DNA of 64,000 nucleotides from Microbacterium memoriense (GTDB taxonomy: Bacteria > Actinomycetota > Actinomycetes > Actinomycetales > Microbacteriaceae), in the NCBI RefSeq assembly GCF_025398275.1, contig NZ_JAODOR010000006.1, positions 1 to 64,000 of the forward strand, read 5' to 3'. The notes below the pieces were generated by a model that saw only the letters and a program-made list of their open reading frames with translations, was not told the DNA's origin and searched no databases. Numbering within the stretch: position 1 is the stretch's first letter; the number at the start of each line of letters is the position of its first letter. Below, piece after piece: positions 51,000 through 61,009 of the stretch. Both the position numbers and the translations under genes were made by a program.

Positions 51000-51230
51000 G
51001 TGCGGCTGAGCGAATTCGGCCGAGCGGTCGAGGACGAGTTCGGCGCGCGCGGCGACTCGCTCGTCGCAGATCTGGCTCTCGCTCCGCTGGCGTATCGCAC
51101 CGCTGAGCAGGCGCTCCGCGACGGCGTGCCACCGCGTGAGGTGTGGACGGCACTCTGCGCCGCGACCGACGTCCCGGTCTCGCGGCGTCACGGTGTCGGC
51201 CTTCTCGACGCGAACAAGAAAACCCGCTGA
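51000..51230 (+). CDS. DUF3046 protein
   Basis: The 76-aa protein starts at a GTG 1 nt after the clgR stop. It shows the DUF3046 pattern VRLSEFGRAVEDEFG at the N-terminus, LAPLAYRTAEQAL in the middle, and the C-terminal SRRHG motif. DUF3046 genes sit just upstream of recA in many actinobacteria. Function unknown. Confidence 0.88.
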   Translation: MRLSEFGRAVEDEFGARGDSLVADLALAPLAYRTAEQALRDGVPPREVWTALCAATDVPVSRRHGVGLLDANKKTR

Positions 51231-51254
51231 CGTCATCACGCGGCGTGTCGCTTT

Positions 51255-51283
51255 CGTACTTCTGTTCGATTCGCACGTAGTCT
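51255..51283 (+). promoter_or_regulatory. Candidate SOS (LexA) box and -10 of recA
   Basis: CGTACTTCTGTTCG (51255-51268) matches the actinobacterial LexA half-sites CGAAC-N4-GTTCG with one mismatch. TAGTCT (51278-51283) lies 10 bp further and is a plausible -10, so a bound LexA would cover the -35 region. Downstream, CTCCGACA/TGTCGGAG (51300-51349) forms an inverted repeat in the ~178-nt leader. Confidence 0.55.
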
Positions 51284-51467
51284 CCTGCACAACAGGTGTC
51301 TCCGACACGTTTTCCACCGTTTCACCGGGAACCCCGACGAATGTCGGAGCCCCTTCGTAACGTGGACAGCGTCAACAGACATCCCACGTCTTGTCGCAGA
51401 ACCTTCCCGTCGGGGCGGGTCGCGACAGCCTACAGGCGGCAGAACCACGAGCACGAAGGAGCACGTC

Positions 51468-52517
51468 ATGCCCTCACCCGCAGACCGCGAAAAGGCCCTC
51501 GAGTCGGCCCTCGCCCAGATCGACCGGCAATTCGGAAAGGGCTCGGTCATGCGACTGGGCAGCGATGAGCGCGCACCGGTCGCCGTCATTCCTACCGGCT
51601 CGATCGCCCTCGACGTCGCCCTCGGCGTGGGCGGACTGCCCCGCGGACGCATCATCGAGATCTACGGCCCGGAGTCCTCGGGTAAGACCACGCTCACGCT
51701 GCACGCGATCGCCAACGTCCAGCGAGCCGGCGGGATCGCCGCCTTCATCGACGCGGAGCACGCGCTCGACCCCGACTATGCACAGAAGCTCGGTGTCGAC
51801 ATCGACCAGCTGCTGGTCTCTCAGCCCGACACGGGAGAGCAAGCCCTCGAGATCGCCGACATGCTGGTGCGCTCCGGCGCGATCGACCTCGTCGTGATCG
51901 ACTCGGTCGCCGCCCTCGTCCCCAAGGCCGAGATCGAAGGCGAGATGGGTGATACCCACGTCGGTCTGCAGGCGCGGCTCATGTCGCAGGCGCTTCGCAA
52001 GCTCACCGGCGGGCTCAGCCAGACGGGCACCACGATGATCTTCATCAACCAGCTGCGCGAGAAGATCGGTGTGTTCTTCGGCTCGCCCGAGACGACCGCC
52101 GGTGGCAAGGCGCTGAAGTTCTACGCGTCGGTGCGCCTCGACATTCGCCGAATCGAGACGCTGAAGGACGGGACCGAGGCAGTCGGTAACCGTACCCGCG
52201 TCAAGGTCGTCAAGAACAAGATGGCCCCGCCCTTCAAGCAGGCGGAATTCGACATCCTCTATGGCATCGGGATCTCCCGCGAGGGCAGTCTCATCGACTT
52301 CGGTGTGGAACACGGCATCGTCAAGAAGTCGGGTGCCTGGTACACCTATGACGGCGAGCAACTCGGTCAGGGCAAGGAGAATGCCCGCAACTTCCTGCTG
52401 AAGAACGTCGACATGGCAGCGGACATCGAGACCAAGATCAAGCAGAAGCTCGGCATCGGCCAGCCCAAGCAGGTGGCTGATCCCGCCGATGATCTGGCCG
52501 CCCGCCGTCCCGCGTGA
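51468..52517 (+). CDS. recA: Recombinase RecA
   Basis: RecA forms filaments on single-stranded DNA for homologous recombination and triggers LexA self-cleavage. The 349-aa protein is canonical: [20 protein letters not shown], Walker [10 protein letters not shown] at about 67-75, Walker [13 protein letters not shown], and loop L2 around [19 protein letters not shown]. No intein. The ribosome-binding site AGGAG precedes the ATG. recX overlaps by GTGA. Confidence 0.99.
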   Translation: MPSPADREKALESALAQIDRQFGKGSVMRLGSDERAPVAVIPTGSIALDVALGVGGLPRGRIIEIYGPESSGKTTLTLHAIANVQRAGGIAAFIDAEHALDPDYAQKLGVDIDQLLVSQPDTGEQALEIADMLVRSGAIDLVVIDSVAALVPKAEIEGEMGDTHVGLQARLMSQALRKLTGGLSQTGTTMIFINQLREKIGVFFGSPETTAGGKALKFYASVRLDIRRIETLKDGTEAVGNRTRVKVVKNKMAPPFKQAEFDILYGIGISREGSLIDFGVEHGIVKKSGAWYTYDGEQLGQGKENARNFLLKNVDMAADIETKIKQKLGIGQPKQVADPADDLAARRPA

Positions 52518-53287
52518 GCGTGAATGCTGACGATCACCTCGCCCCGGTGATCCCGCTGTTCGGCGGACCGGCTCCGGCCGCGCCCGCCGAACACGGGGTC
52601 GCCGGCGGGGACGGAACACCGGCGCGGCGCCCTGTCTCCGCTGATCGAGTGCCCGCGCGCGCGCCGGAATCCGCTGATCGAGTGCCCGCGCGAGGCCCTG
52701 TCTCGACGTCCTCACCCGGAATCGGCGACGGCTCGTGGCATACGACGTGGACCGAGCCCGATCCGCGGTTCGAGCAGTCGGTCCGCCCGGATGAGTCGGA
52801 CGCGCGCGACTTGGCCGAGAAGCGACTGCTGAAGAAGCTGCGCGTGCGTTCCCTCTCGGAACGCGAGGCGCGCTCGTTCCTGCGCGAGCAGGATGTGGCC
52901 CCCGATGCGGTCGAGCACGTCATCGACGCGTTCGTTCGCCATGGCTATCTGGACGATGCGCGGCTGGCGGAGCAGCTCATCCATGCCGGGACGACACGCA
53001 AAGGGCAGGGGCGTCAGGCGATCTCGCTCGCGCTCGGGCAGCGGGGCATTCCCCGTGACGTGGCCGATGCAGCGCTCGCGGAGGTGGCCGACGACGACGC
53101 CGAGCGCGCGCTCGAGTTCGCACGGCAGAAGGCGCGCGCCATGCGCGGTCTTGATCGCGAGGTCGCTGTCCGTCGTCTGGTCGGGCAATTGTCCCGTCGC
53201 GGCTACGGAGGGCTCGCACTCAGCACCGCGCGACAGGCTCTGGACGAGCTGGAACGACCCGCTGCGCGCGGCGTTCGTTTCGAGTGA
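52514..53287 (+). CDS. recX: Regulatory protein RecX
   Basis: RecX restrains RecA filaments. The 257-aa protein has an unusually long N-terminal low-complexity segment (about 90 residues) with an imperfect repeat [22 protein letters not shown]. The three-repeat helical RecX core follows: [57 protein letters not shown] and [17 protein letters not shown] start overlapping recA. A GTGAGTG/CACTCAC hairpin (53284-53306) ends the transcript. Confidence 0.93.
   Translation: MSVNADDHLAPVIPLFGGPAPAAPAEHGVAGGDGTPARRPVSADRVPARAPESADRVPARGPVSTSSPGIGDGSWHTTWTEPDPRFEQSVRPDESDARDLAEKRLLKKLRVRSLSEREARSFLREQDVAPDAVEHVIDAFVRHGYLDDARLAEQLIHAGTTRKGQGRQAISLALGQRGIPRDVADAALAEVADDDAERALEFARQKARAMRGLDREVAVRRLVGQLSRRGYGGLALSTARQALDELERPAARGVRFE
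52636..52691 (+). repeat. 33-bp-period direct repeat in recX
   Basis: A 23-bp sequence beginning TCCGCTGATCGAGTGCCC occurs at 52636-52658 and again at 52669-52691, encoding SADRVPAR twice in the disordered N-terminus. Confidence 0.9.
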
Positions 53288-53317
53288 GTGCCCGGCATCC
53301 ACTCACGCAGGGCCTCG

Positions 53318-53323
53318 TAGAAT
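53318..53323 (+). promoter_or_regulatory. -10 box of miaB
   Basis: TAGAAT lies 9 nt before the ATG at 53333, predicting a leader of 0-3 nt. Confidence 0.5.
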
Positions 53324-53332
53324 GAGGGCATC

Positions 53333-54883
53333 ATGACTTCGCCGTCCGCCGTCCCCACGCTCATCGCACCGTCCTCGGCAGCCCGCGCTGCCGACGGCAC
53401 CGCTCGGACATACGAAGTGCGTACGTTCGGGTGTCAGATGAACGTGCACGATTCCGAGCGCCTCTCCGGGTCGATGGAGAGCGCCGGTTACGTGCGGGCG
53501 GATGCCGGCGACGAGCCGGACGTGGTCGTCATCAACACATGTGCCGTTCGCGACAACGCCGCCGGCAAGCTCTACGGCACCCTGGGATATCTGAAAAGCC
53601 GGAAAGATCAGCGCGCGGGCATGCAGATCGCCGTCGGCGGTTGCCTCGCGCAGATGGATAAGGACGCCGTCCTCGACAAGGCACCCTGGGTCGACGTCGT
53701 GTTCGGGACGCACAACATGGGGTCTCTTCCCCGGCTGCTCGAACGCGCGCGCCACAACGGCGACGCGGAACTCGAGATCCTCGAATCGCTCGATGTCTTC
53801 CCCTCCACGCTGCCGACCAAGCGCGACGCGGTGCACAGCGGATGGGTCTCGATCTCGGTCGGGTGCAACAACACCTGCACGTTCTGCATCGTCCCGAGCC
53901 TTCGCGGCAAGGAGAAGGACCGTCGCCCCGGTGACATCCTCAGCGAGATCAGGCTCCTCGTCGACGACGGCGCGATCGAAGTGACGCTCCTCGGACAGAA
54001 CGTCAACAGCTACGGCGTGGAATTCGGCGACCGGCATGCGTTCGGCAAGCTTCTGCGCGCGGCGGGCGAGATTCCCGGGCTCGAACGCATCCGGTTCACG
54101 AGTCCCCATCCGGCAGCGTTCACCGACGACGTGATCGATGCAATGGCCGAGACGCCGCAGGTCATGCCTCAGCTGCACATGCCGCTGCAGTCCGGTTCGG
54201 ATCGCGTCCTCAAGGCGATGCGGCGGTCGTACCGCAGCGACAAGTTCCTCGGAATCCTCGACCGCGTGCGGGACCGCATGCCGAACGCGGCGATCACGAC
54301 CGACATCATCGTCGGGTTCCCGGGCGAAACCGACGAGGACTTCGAGGACACCATGCGTGTCGTCGAGCAGGCACGCTTCGCCAGCGCCTTCACGTTCCAG
54401 TACTCCATCCGAGAAGGCACGCCGGCTGCGACGATGCCCGACCAGGTGCCGAAGGCGATCGTGCAGGAGCGCTTCGAGCGCCTCGCCGCCCTGCAGGATC
54501 GCATCAGCCTCGAGGAGAACGAGAAGCAGGTCGGGCGCGAGGTCCACGTGCTGGTCTCGACGGGTGAAGGCAAGAAGGATGCCGCGACCCATCGCCTCAC
54601 CGGGCGGGCGGAGGACAATCGCCTGGTGCACTTCGAGCTGCCGGAGTCGAGCCCTCGGCCCCGTCCGGGAGACGTCGTTTCGGTCGTCATCTCGCACGCG
54701 GCGCCCTTCTATCTGCTCGCCGACAGCCCCGATGGCGCACCCCTGCGGGTGCGCCGCACGCGCGCGGGAGACGCATGGGACCGCACGCAGGCGGAGTCGT
54801 GCGGCGTGCCTGCTCCGGCGTCCGGCGATGGCGGACCCCGGGCAGTGGGCCTCGGCATCCCCACCCTCCGCGCAACCGAGTGA
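53333..54883 (+). CDS. miaB: tRNA-2-methylthio-N6-dimethylallyladenosine synthase
   Basis: MiaB is a radical-SAM methylthiotransferase that adds a methylthio group at tRNA A37 after MiaA acts. The 516-aa protein has the N-terminal UPF0004 cluster cysteines Cys34, Cys70 and Cys104, the radical-SAM motif Cys178-x3-Cys182-x2-Cys185 in [17 protein letters not shown], and a C-terminal TRAM domain (about 440-500). An extra ~40-residue Pro/Gly tail follows. miaA comes 31 nt later; the two enzymes act in sequence on the same base. Confidence 0.96.
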   Translation: MTSPSAVPTLIAPSSAARAADGTARTYEVRTFGCQMNVHDSERLSGSMESAGYVRADAGDEPDVVVINTCAVRDNAAGKLYGTLGYLKSRKDQRAGMQIAVGGCLAQMDKDAVLDKAPWVDVVFGTHNMGSLPRLLERARHNGDAELEILESLDVFPSTLPTKRDAVHSGWVSISVGCNNTCTFCIVPSLRGKEKDRRPGDILSEIRLLVDDGAIEVTLLGQNVNSYGVEFGDRHAFGKLLRAAGEIPGLERIRFTSPHPAAFTDDVIDAMAETPQVMPQLHMPLQSGSDRVLKAMRRSYRSDKFLGILDRVRDRMPNAAITTDIIVGFPGETDEDFEDTMRVVEQARFASAFTFQYSIREGTPAATMPDQVPKAIVQERFERLAALQDRISLEENEKQVGREVHVLVSTGEGKKDAATHRLTGRAEDNRLVHFELPESSPRPRPGDVVSVVISHAAPFYLLADSPDGAPLRVRRTRAGDAWDRTQAESCGVPAPASGDGGPRAVGLGIPTLRATE

Positions 54884-54914
54884 CCGCGCTCCGCGGACAG
54901 GGGAGCAGGAGATC

Positions 54915-55841
54915 GTGAGCGGTGGGCGGCTGTGGGTCGTCGTCGGAGCGACCGGGACGGGTAAAACGGATCTGTCGCTGCGGCTCGCGGAAGCCCTGAT
55001 CGCGCGAGGACGACCGGCGGAGATCGTCAACGCGGATGCCATGCAGCTGTACCGCGGGATGGACATCGGCACGGCGAAGCTGCCCGAGGTGGAGCGGCGC
55101 GGCATTCGACACCACCTCTTCGACACTCTCGAGGTCACCGATGAAGCCGCCGTCGCCTGGTACCAGACGCTCGCGCGCGAGCACATTGCGGCGATCTTCG
55201 ATCGCGGCGGTGATGCGATCCTCGTCGGGGGGTCGGGGCTCTATGTCTCCAGCGTCGTCTACGACTTCCGCTTCCCGCCGCACGACGATGCACTGCGAGC
55301 GAAGCTGGAGGGCGAACTCGAGCGCGTCGGTGCCGGCGCGCTCTACGCGCGTCTCCGCGCGGCAGATCCCGTCACCGCCGAGCGAATCGATCCGCGCAAC
55401 GCTCGCCGAGTCGTCCGCGCGCTGGAGGTGCTCGGCCAAGGTGGCCCGACCCACGGTGCGTCGCTGCCGAGTGAGCCGGTGTTGTGGCACGTGCCGACGA
55501 CGGTGATCGGGGTGAAGGTCGAGCGCGAGGAGCTCGTCACACGACTCGACGCGCGTGTCGAACGGATGTGGGCGCTGGGTCTGATCGAGGAAGTGCGCGG
55601 CTTGCGTGCGCACGGGCTGGAGTCGGGCGTCACGGCACCGCGCGCGATCGGTTACGCACAAGCGCTCGCGCAACTCGACGGCGCCCTGTCTGAGCCCGAG
55701 GCGATCGCCGAGACGCAGACGCTGACGCGCCGCTATGCCCGCCGACAGGTGTCGTGGTTCCGGCGTTACCCCGACCTGGTGTGGATCGATCCGACGGCCG
55801 ATGCGGGTGCGCTGGCAGACTCGCCGACACGACCCTCGTGA
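54915..55841 (+). CDS. miaA: tRNA dimethylallyltransferase
   Basis: MiaA prenylates A37 of tRNAs that read UNN codons, making the MiaB substrate. The 308-aa protein has the P-loop GATGTGKT at 11-18, [35 protein letters not shown] and the C-terminal [13 protein letters not shown]...[14 protein letters not shown] tRNA-binding segment. The start is a GTG preceded by GCAGGAG. Confidence 0.95.
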   Translation: MSGGRLWVVVGATGTGKTDLSLRLAEALIARGRPAEIVNADAMQLYRGMDIGTAKLPEVERRGIRHHLFDTLEVTDEAAVAWYQTLAREHIAAIFDRGGDAILVGGSGLYVSSVVYDFRFPPHDDALRAKLEGELERVGAGALYARLRAADPVTAERIDPRNARRVVRALEVLGQGGPTHGASLPSEPVLWHVPTTVIGVKVEREELVTRLDARVERMWALGLIEEVRGLRAHGLESGVTAPRAIGYAQALAQLDGALSEPEAIAETQTLTRRYARRQVSWFRRYPDLVWIDPTADAGALADSPTRPS

Positions 55842-55955
55842 TCCCGTCCGGGCCCACCCGTCCATGGAACAACCCCTACCAGGACATCAACCGCACGCTG
55901 ACGGTCCATCCCGCGTCGTTCCTCGTCGCCGCTGACGAGGGTGCGGGCGCCGCCC

Positions 55956-55961
55956 TAAACT
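55956..55961 (+). promoter_or_regulatory. Leaderless -10 box of dapF
   Basis: TAAACT is followed by 6 nt and the ATG at 55968. Confidence 0.6.
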
Positions 55962-55967
55962 GGGGGG

Positions 55968-56837
55968 ATGCCGCAAACGATCGCGTTCACCAAAGGCCAG
56001 GGCACGGGCAACGATTTCGTCATCGTGCCCGATGCGAACGGCGAACTCGATCTGAGCGATGCGCAGGTGTCGGCGCTCTGCGACCGACGCTTCGGGATCG
56101 GCGGCGACGGCATTTTGCGTGTCGTCCGCTCGGCAGCCCTCTCGGAGGGTGCCGCGACGGCGGATGCCGAGTGGTTCATGGACTACCGCAATGCAGACGG
56201 CTCGGCCGCGGAGATGTGCGGCAACGGCATCCGCGTCTTCGTCCGGTACCTCGTGAGCGCCGGTCTGATCGCCCTCAAGGGAGCCGCGCAGGTGCGTATC
56301 GGGACTCGCGCCGGGGTGAAGACCGTCACGCGCGCGGATGACGGCTTCGAGGTCGATCTCGGCGTTTGGCGTCCCGAATCAGACGAGGTCCTCGTGCGCG
56401 CGAAGGGGCTACCCGTCGCGCGACCCGCGCAGGGGATCGACGTCGGCAATCCGCACGTCGTCGTGGCGCTGTCCAGCATCGCCGAACTCGACGGGCTCGA
56501 CCTGACCGTCCTTCCGGTGCTGGACCCGGTACAGCCGGCCGGAGCAAACGTCGAGTTCGTCGTCCCCGCCGATCCGCTCGTGCAGGCCGGTGTCGGTGCG
56601 ATCCGGATGCGGGTGTTCGAGCGCGGCGTGGGGGAGACGCTGTCGTGCGGAACGGGTGTCGCTGCCGCGGCACTGGCGGTGCGCTTGTGGGCAGGTTCCG
56701 CCGCGCCGGACCGCTGGAGCGTCGACGTGCCCGGCGGACGATTGGGAGTGCGGGTCGTGCGTCAGGACGACGGCGAGCACGTGCTGCTGTCGGGACCGGC
56801 ATCCCTTCCGTTCTCAGGAGAGATCACGCTCGCCTGA
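55968..56837 (+). CDS. dapF: Diaminopimelate epimerase
   Basis: DapF interconverts LL- and meso-diaminopimelate, needed for cell wall and lysine. The 289-aa protein shows [22 protein letters not shown], catalytic Cys84 in [16 protein letters not shown] and catalytic Cys227 in [12 protein letters not shown]. Both cysteines of the two-base mechanism are present. The 126-bp gap after miaA holds the promoter only. Followed by a GCCCT/AGGGC hairpin shared with the convergent methyltransferase gene. Confidence 0.96.
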   Translation: MPQTIAFTKGQGTGNDFVIVPDANGELDLSDAQVSALCDRRFGIGGDGILRVVRSAALSEGAATADAEWFMDYRNADGSAAEMCGNGIRVFVRYLVSAGLIALKGAAQVRIGTRAGVKTVTRADDGFEVDLGVWRPESDEVLVRAKGLPVARPAQGIDVGNPHVVVALSSIAELDGLDLTVLPVLDPVQPAGANVEFVVPADPLVQAGVGAIRMRVFERGVGETLSCGTGVAAAALAVRLWAGSAAPDRWSVDVPGGRLGVRVVRQDDGEHVLLSGPASLPFSGEITLA

Positions 56838-56843
56838 GCCCTG

Positions 56844-57485
56844 TCAGGGCAAGGGGATGGTACCGGTCACCGGCGTGCCGTGCCGGCGCACCTTCAACAC
56901 GCGGAAACCGCGGCCGGTCGCCGCGCGGGTCACGCTGTACCCGTGCCCGAATGTCGCCGCCAGCCAGCGCTGCAGCGAATCAGAGCCGAGGTTGCGCTGC
57001 ACGACCAGCCACGCATCGCTGCGCTCATCGAGGCGCGGAATCCAGGTGTCGAGGAGGCCGTGGAGTTCGTTCTTACCCACCCGGATCGGAGGGTTCGAGC
57101 GGATACCGCGGAACACCACGTCGCTCGGGACATCGGCGGGCAGGACAGCACGGATGTTCGACAACCCCCACTCTTCCGCGTTGCGGCGGACGAGGTCGAG
57201 TGCGCGCTCGTTGACGTCGACGGCCCACACGGTCGCGTGCGGCGACTCGGTCGCCATGCTCAGGGCGATGGGCCCCCACCCGCAGCCGAGGTCGAGCAGA
57301 TGACCACCCGGTGGGGCGGGCGGAGTGTTCGCCAACAGCACCGCCGTCCCTGCGTCGACGTGATCGGGACTGAAGATCCCGCCCGCGGTCGTGACCTCGC
57401 CGACGCGACCGGCAAGGGTCACGCGGATGCGGCGGAGATTCTCGGCGCTGGACGGGGACGCGGTGAAGTAGTGGTCGCTCCCCAT
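56844..57485 (-). CDS. RsmC-like class I methyltransferase
   Basis: The 213-aa protein matches the catalytic half of 16S rRNA m2G1207 methyltransferase RsmC. It has HYFTASPSS at the N-terminus, TAGGIFSPDHVDAGTAVLL, SAM loop LLDLGCGWGPIAL near 66-78, and the amino-methyltransferase motif SNPPIRVGK near 130. The regulatory N-terminal half of E. coli RsmC is absent, as is usual in Gram-positives. The start ATG is 6 nt behind TACGCT on the minus strand; longer upstream reading on this strand runs antisense to hflX and is rejected. Confidence 0.88.
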   Translation of the reverse strand: MGSDHYFTASPSSAENLRRIRVTLAGRVGEVTTAGGIFSPDHVDAGTAVLLANTPPAPPGGHLLDLGCGWGPIALSMATESPHATVWAVDVNERALDLVRRNAEEWGLSNIRAVLPADVPSDVVFRGIRSNPPIRVGKNELHGLLDTWIPRLDERSDAWLVVQRNLGSDSLQRWLAATFGHGYSVTRAATGRGFRVLKVRRHGTPVTGTIPLP

Positions 57486-57491
57486 CCTGCG

Positions 57492-57497
57492 AGCGTA
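57492..57497 (-). promoter_or_regulatory. Leaderless -10 box of the rsmC-like gene
   Basis: On the minus strand TACGCT is followed by 6 nt and the ATG at 57485. Confidence 0.6.
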
Positions 57498-57523
57498 CCG
57501 GGTCCGGCGACGTGTGCGGGAGG

Positions 57524-57529
57524 TAGACT
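57524..57529 (+). promoter_or_regulatory. -10 box of hflX
   Basis: TAGACT predicts a ~19-nt leader containing GAAAGGA before the ATG at 57555. Confidence 0.5.
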
Positions 57530-57554
57530 GCAAGGCTGACCGCGAAAGGACCGC

Positions 57555-59072
57555 ATGACCGACACGACGCACACCGAGAACGCCGACGAGACCCCGGTAG
57601 ATCCGGTGGAACGCGTGCTGGCACACGCGGAGTCGCGGTCGGGAGTGCACGTGTTCGGCGCAGCTCAAGCCCTGCAGTCGCAGTCCACCGTTTCCTACGG
57701 TGACAGCGATGGCGACCAGTGGGATCGCGAAGAGCGTGCAGCGCTCCGCCGCGTCCCCGGACTCTCCACCGAACTCGAAGACGTCACCGAGGTCGAGTAC
57801 CGCCAGCTGCGGCTCGAGAACGTCGTCCTCGTCGGTGTCTACCCGCAGGGCTCGCAGAGCGATGCGGAGAACTCGATTCGTGAGCTCGCCGCGCTCGCCG
57901 AGACCGCCGGAGCCGTCGTGCTCGACGGTGTGCTGCAGCGGCGCCCGCATCCGGATCCGGCCACGTACATCGGCCGGGGAAAAGCCGCGGAGCTGCGCGA
58001 TCTCGTCGCGGCCGTCGGTGCCGACACGGTGATCGCCGACACCGAACTCGCCCCCAGCCAGCGTCGTGCGCTGGAAGACGTCGTCAAGGTCAAGGTCATC
58101 GATCGCACGACCGTCATCCTCGACATCTTCAGCCAGCACGCGAAGAGCCGTGAGGGCAAAGCCCAGGTCGAACTCGCCCAGCTCGAATACCTGCTGCCCC
58201 GCTTGCGTGGGTGGGGTGACTCGATGAGCCGTCAGGCCGGTGGCCAGGTCGGTGCCGGCGGCGCGGGCATGGGGTCGCGCGGTCCGGGTGAGACGAAGAT
58301 CGAGCTGGATCGTCGTCGCATCCGCACGAAGATGGCGCAGCTCCGTCGTCAACTGCGCGATTTCGCACCCGCACGTGAAGCCAAGCGCTCCGAGCGCAAG
58401 CGCAACACGATCCCCTCGGTCGCGATCGCGGGGTACACGAACGCCGGAAAGTCCAGTCTGCTGAATCGGCTGACGAGCGCCGGCGTGCTCGTCGAGAATG
58501 CCCTGTTCGCGACTCTCGATGCGACCGTGCGCCGGGCCGAGGCAGCCGTCGGACGTGTCTACACGCTGACCGACACCGTCGGATTCGTGCGCAACCTTCC
58601 GCACCAGCTGGTCGAGGCGTTCCGCTCGACGCTGGAAGAAGTCGGTCAGGCGGACGTGCTCGTGCACGTCGTCGATGCGTCGCATCCCGATCCTGCGGCG
58701 CAGCTGGCAACCGTCCGCGACGTCATGGGAGACGTCGGTGCGCGGTCGACCCGTGAGATCGTCGTGTTCAACAAAGCGGACCTCGTCGATGACGACGACC
58801 GTCTGGTACTGCGCGGTCTCGAACCGGATGCCCTGTTCGTCTCATCGCGCAGCGGCGAGGGGGTGGACGAGCTCCGTGCCGTCATCGAACAGGCGTTGCC
58901 GTTGCCGGCGATCGAAGTGCGTGCGCTCGTGCCGTACGACCGCGGTGACCTCGTGAACGCCGTCCACGAGAGCGGGCACATCGTCTCGACCTCACACGAG
59001 GAAGGCGGCACCGCCGTCCACGCGCACGTCGGAGAGAAACTCGCTGCCGAACTCGCGCCCTTCGCGCTCTGA
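57555..59072 (+). CDS. hflX: Ribosome-splitting GTPase HflX
   Basis: HflX binds stalled or hibernating 70S ribosomes and splits them; in mycobacteria it is linked to hypoxia and macrolide tolerance. The 505-aa protein has the HflX N-terminal domain (DPATYIGRGKAAEL, DRTTVILDIFSQHAKSREGKAQVELAQLEYLLPRL), a glycine-rich linker GAGGAGMGSRGPGE, then the GTPase domain with G1 AGYTNAGKSS near 294-303, DTVGFV and FNKADL. The ~60-residue N-terminal extension is typical of actinobacteria. Confidence 0.96.
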   Translation: MTDTTHTENADETPVDPVERVLAHAESRSGVHVFGAAQALQSQSTVSYGDSDGDQWDREERAALRRVPGLSTELEDVTEVEYRQLRLENVVLVGVYPQGSQSDAENSIRELAALAETAGAVVLDGVLQRRPHPDPATYIGRGKAAELRDLVAAVGADTVIADTELAPSQRRALEDVVKVKVIDRTTVILDIFSQHAKSREGKAQVELAQLEYLLPRLRGWGDSMSRQAGGQVGAGGAGMGSRGPGETKIELDRRRIRTKMAQLRRQLRDFAPAREAKRSERKRNTIPSVAIAGYTNAGKSSLLNRLTSAGVLVENALFATLDATVRRAEAAVGRVYTLTDTVGFVRNLPHQLVEAFRSTLEEVGQADVLVHVVDASHPDPAAQLATVRDVMGDVGARSTREIVVFNKADLVDDDDRLVLRGLEPDALFVSSRSGEGVDELRAVIEQALPLPAIEVRALVPYDRGDLVNAVHESGHIVSTSHEEGGTAVHAHVGEKLAAELAPFAL

Positions 59073-59078
59073 GGCGTG

Positions 59079-59101
59079 CCCGGGCGCGCTCAGCGCCCGG
59101 G
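59079..59101. terminator. Bidirectional hairpin between hflX and the S9 peptidase gene
   Basis: CCCGGGCGC pairs with GCGCCCGGG around GCTCA, overlapping the S9 peptidase stop codon. Confidence 0.75.
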
Positions 59102-61003
59102 GGTGAGCTCGATGGCCGGGACACCCGGGGTCTCGAAACCGAAGACTCGGCCGAGGAAAGCCACCTCGCTTTCGAGAGCATGCACGATCGTGTCTGCCCG
59201 CCGGAATCCGTGGCCTTCGCCCTCGTAGAGCACGTACGCGTGCGGCACCCCGTGCGCTGTGAGGGCCCCGCGGATGGCTTCGGCCTGCGCCGGAGGGACG
59301 ACGGCATCCTCCGCGCCCTGCAGGAGCAGCAGCGGCACGCGGAAGCGTTCCGGTCGGCTGAGCGGGGAACGGGCAACGTACAGCGCTTCGGCTTCGGGGA
59401 GCGGCCCGATGAGGCCATCGAGGTAGCGCGCTTCGAAATCGTGCGTGTCGGCAGCCAACGCGCGGGCATCGCCCACGCCATAGCGCGAAATCCCGGCGCT
59501 GAAGACATCTGTGCCGACGAGCGCAGCGAGCACCGTCCAGCCGCCTGCGGACCCACCCTCGATCGCGATCCGGGCCGGGTCTGCGCGACCTTCCGCGGCC
59601 AGACCGGTCGCGGCGGCCGCCACATCGTCGACGTCGACGACGCCCCACTGTCCGCGCAGTCGTTCGCGGTAGGCGCGCCCGTAGCCGGTGGAGCCGCCGT
59701 AGTTCACGTCGAGCACGCCGATACCTCGGCTCGTCAAGTACGCGGTCTTCCCGTCGGCGACTCCCGCCACATGCGCCGTCGGTCCGCCGTGCACGAGCAC
59801 CACGTAGGGAGCTCGCTCGCCCTCCGGCCCGCGCACCTCGGGGTGCGTCGGCGGGTAGTCGAACGCGTGCACCGGCCCGTGCACACCCTCGAAGCTCACG
59901 GCGCGACTGGAAGGGAGGAACGGCAGGATGCCGGCGTCGACGGACTCCCCGACGACCTGGTGGGCGGTGCCGTCGGCCTCGACGAGCCACAGCCCTGTCG
60001 TTCCCGGCGCGGATCCGGAGACGAGGACCCGGTCGCCGTCGGACGCTTCGACGTTGAGTCGGGATCGCGCCGGAAGCGATATCGGAGTCACCTCGCCCTG
60101 CGCAGAAATGCGGACGAGCGTGTCGTCGCCGTCGGTTCGGACGGCGACCGCCGCGCCGTCCGCGAGCGCGGCGTGCCATCGCGCACCGAGCACCCAGAGC
60201 GGGCCGCCGGTGTCCGCGTCGGCGGGAGCGATGGCGGTGCGGGGGAGATCGGCATCGAGCCGCACTTCCCAGATATTCCACCGTCCGGTCGGATCGTCGA
60301 GATAGCGCACGACGTCGTCGCTGACCCATTCGGGCTGCAGCGCCGCGCTCTCACCGGACGTGATCGTCGACCAGCCCGCGACAACGCCGTTCTCGATGCG
60401 TCCGATCCGCACCTCGGTGCGGTCCCAGGCCATGTGGGGGTGATCCCAGGCGATCCACGCGAGTCGGTCGCCTCCCGGCGACAGGGCCGGATGTGCGACG
60501 AACGCGCTCCCAGCCACGAGCTCGGTGACCTTCGGCGCCGCGCCGGTGCCGATCACGACGATCGCGCGGGCCGGCACGGCGGCCTCGCCGTGACTCTCCT
60601 GCACCGCCAACAGCACGCCGCCCTGCCAGCGGAGGCCCCCATAGCGGACGTCGAGCGCGGGGGGTGTGAGCGCCTGGGGTGACATCCCCGGGCGCAGCAT
60701 CCACACGCGCTGGTCGGACTTCTCGACGAAGAACAGGACGCCGTCCTCGGTCGCTGCCCACGACCCGCCGCCGTACTCATGCACGCGCGAACGCGCACTC
60801 CACGGGTTCGGCAGCATCTCGTCGACGCTGCCGTCGCTACGCCGCCGTCGCACTGTCGTGCGGCCGCCCTCCGCGGGCACAGATTCGCCCCACCAGACCT
60901 CGTCGGCGACGAGTGCCCCGCCCTCCAGGCGAGGAGCGGCGCTCGAGGCCCAGGCGGCGGTGAGGGGAGAGGGCCAGGAGCCGAAAGGCAGGACGGTGAC
61001 CAT
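59090..61003 (-). CDS. S9 family peptidase (acylaminoacyl-peptidase/dipeptidyl-peptidase type)
   Basis: The 637-aa protein has an N-terminal beta-propeller (to about 390) and a C-terminal alpha/beta-hydrolase domain with triad Ser485 in GGSAGGW, Asp566 in GAEDAVVP and His598 in GEGHGFR. VLVHGGPTAH and NYGGSTGYGRAYRERLRGQWG mark the oxyanion and S9C-like features. It differs clearly from the oligopeptidase B at 15.8-17.9 kb, so the window holds two S9 enzymes. No signal peptide. The start ATG follows TAGCGT by 6 nt. Confidence 0.9.
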   Translation of the reverse strand: MVTVLPFGSWPSPLTAAWASSAAPRLEGGALVADEVWWGESVPAEGGRTTVRRRRSDGSVDEMLPNPWSARSRVHEYGGGSWAATEDGVLFFVEKSDQRVWMLRPGMSPQALTPPALDVRYGGLRWQGGVLLAVQESHGEAAVPARAIVVIGTGAAPKVTELVAGSAFVAHPALSPGGDRLAWIAWDHPHMAWDRTEVRIGRIENGVVAGWSTITSGESAALQPEWVSDDVVRYLDDPTGRWNIWEVRLDADLPRTAIAPADADTGGPLWVLGARWHAALADGAAVAVRTDGDDTLVRISAQGEVTPISLPARSRLNVEASDGDRVLVSGSAPGTTGLWLVEADGTAHQVVGESVDAGILPFLPSSRAVSFEGVHGPVHAFDYPPTHPEVRGPEGERAPYVVLVHGGPTAHVAGVADGKTAYLTSRGIGVLDVNYGGSTGYGRAYRERLRGQWGVVDVDDVAAAATGLAAEGRADPARIAIEGGSAGGWTVLAALVGTDVFSAGISRYGVGDARALAADTHDFEARYLDGLIGPLPEAEALYVARSPLSRPERFRVPLLLLQGAEDAVVPPAQAEAIRGALTAHGVPHAYVLYEGEGHGFRRADTIVHALESEVAFLGRVFGFETPGVPAIELTPGR

Positions 61004-61009
61004 ACCTCC

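Noticed and set aside
55842-55967. Possible peptide between miaA and dapF (reads PWNNPYQDINRTLTV in one frame)
   Set aside because: It has no start codon with a ribosome-binding site, runs into dapF, and the stretch is sufficiently explained by the dapF promoter.
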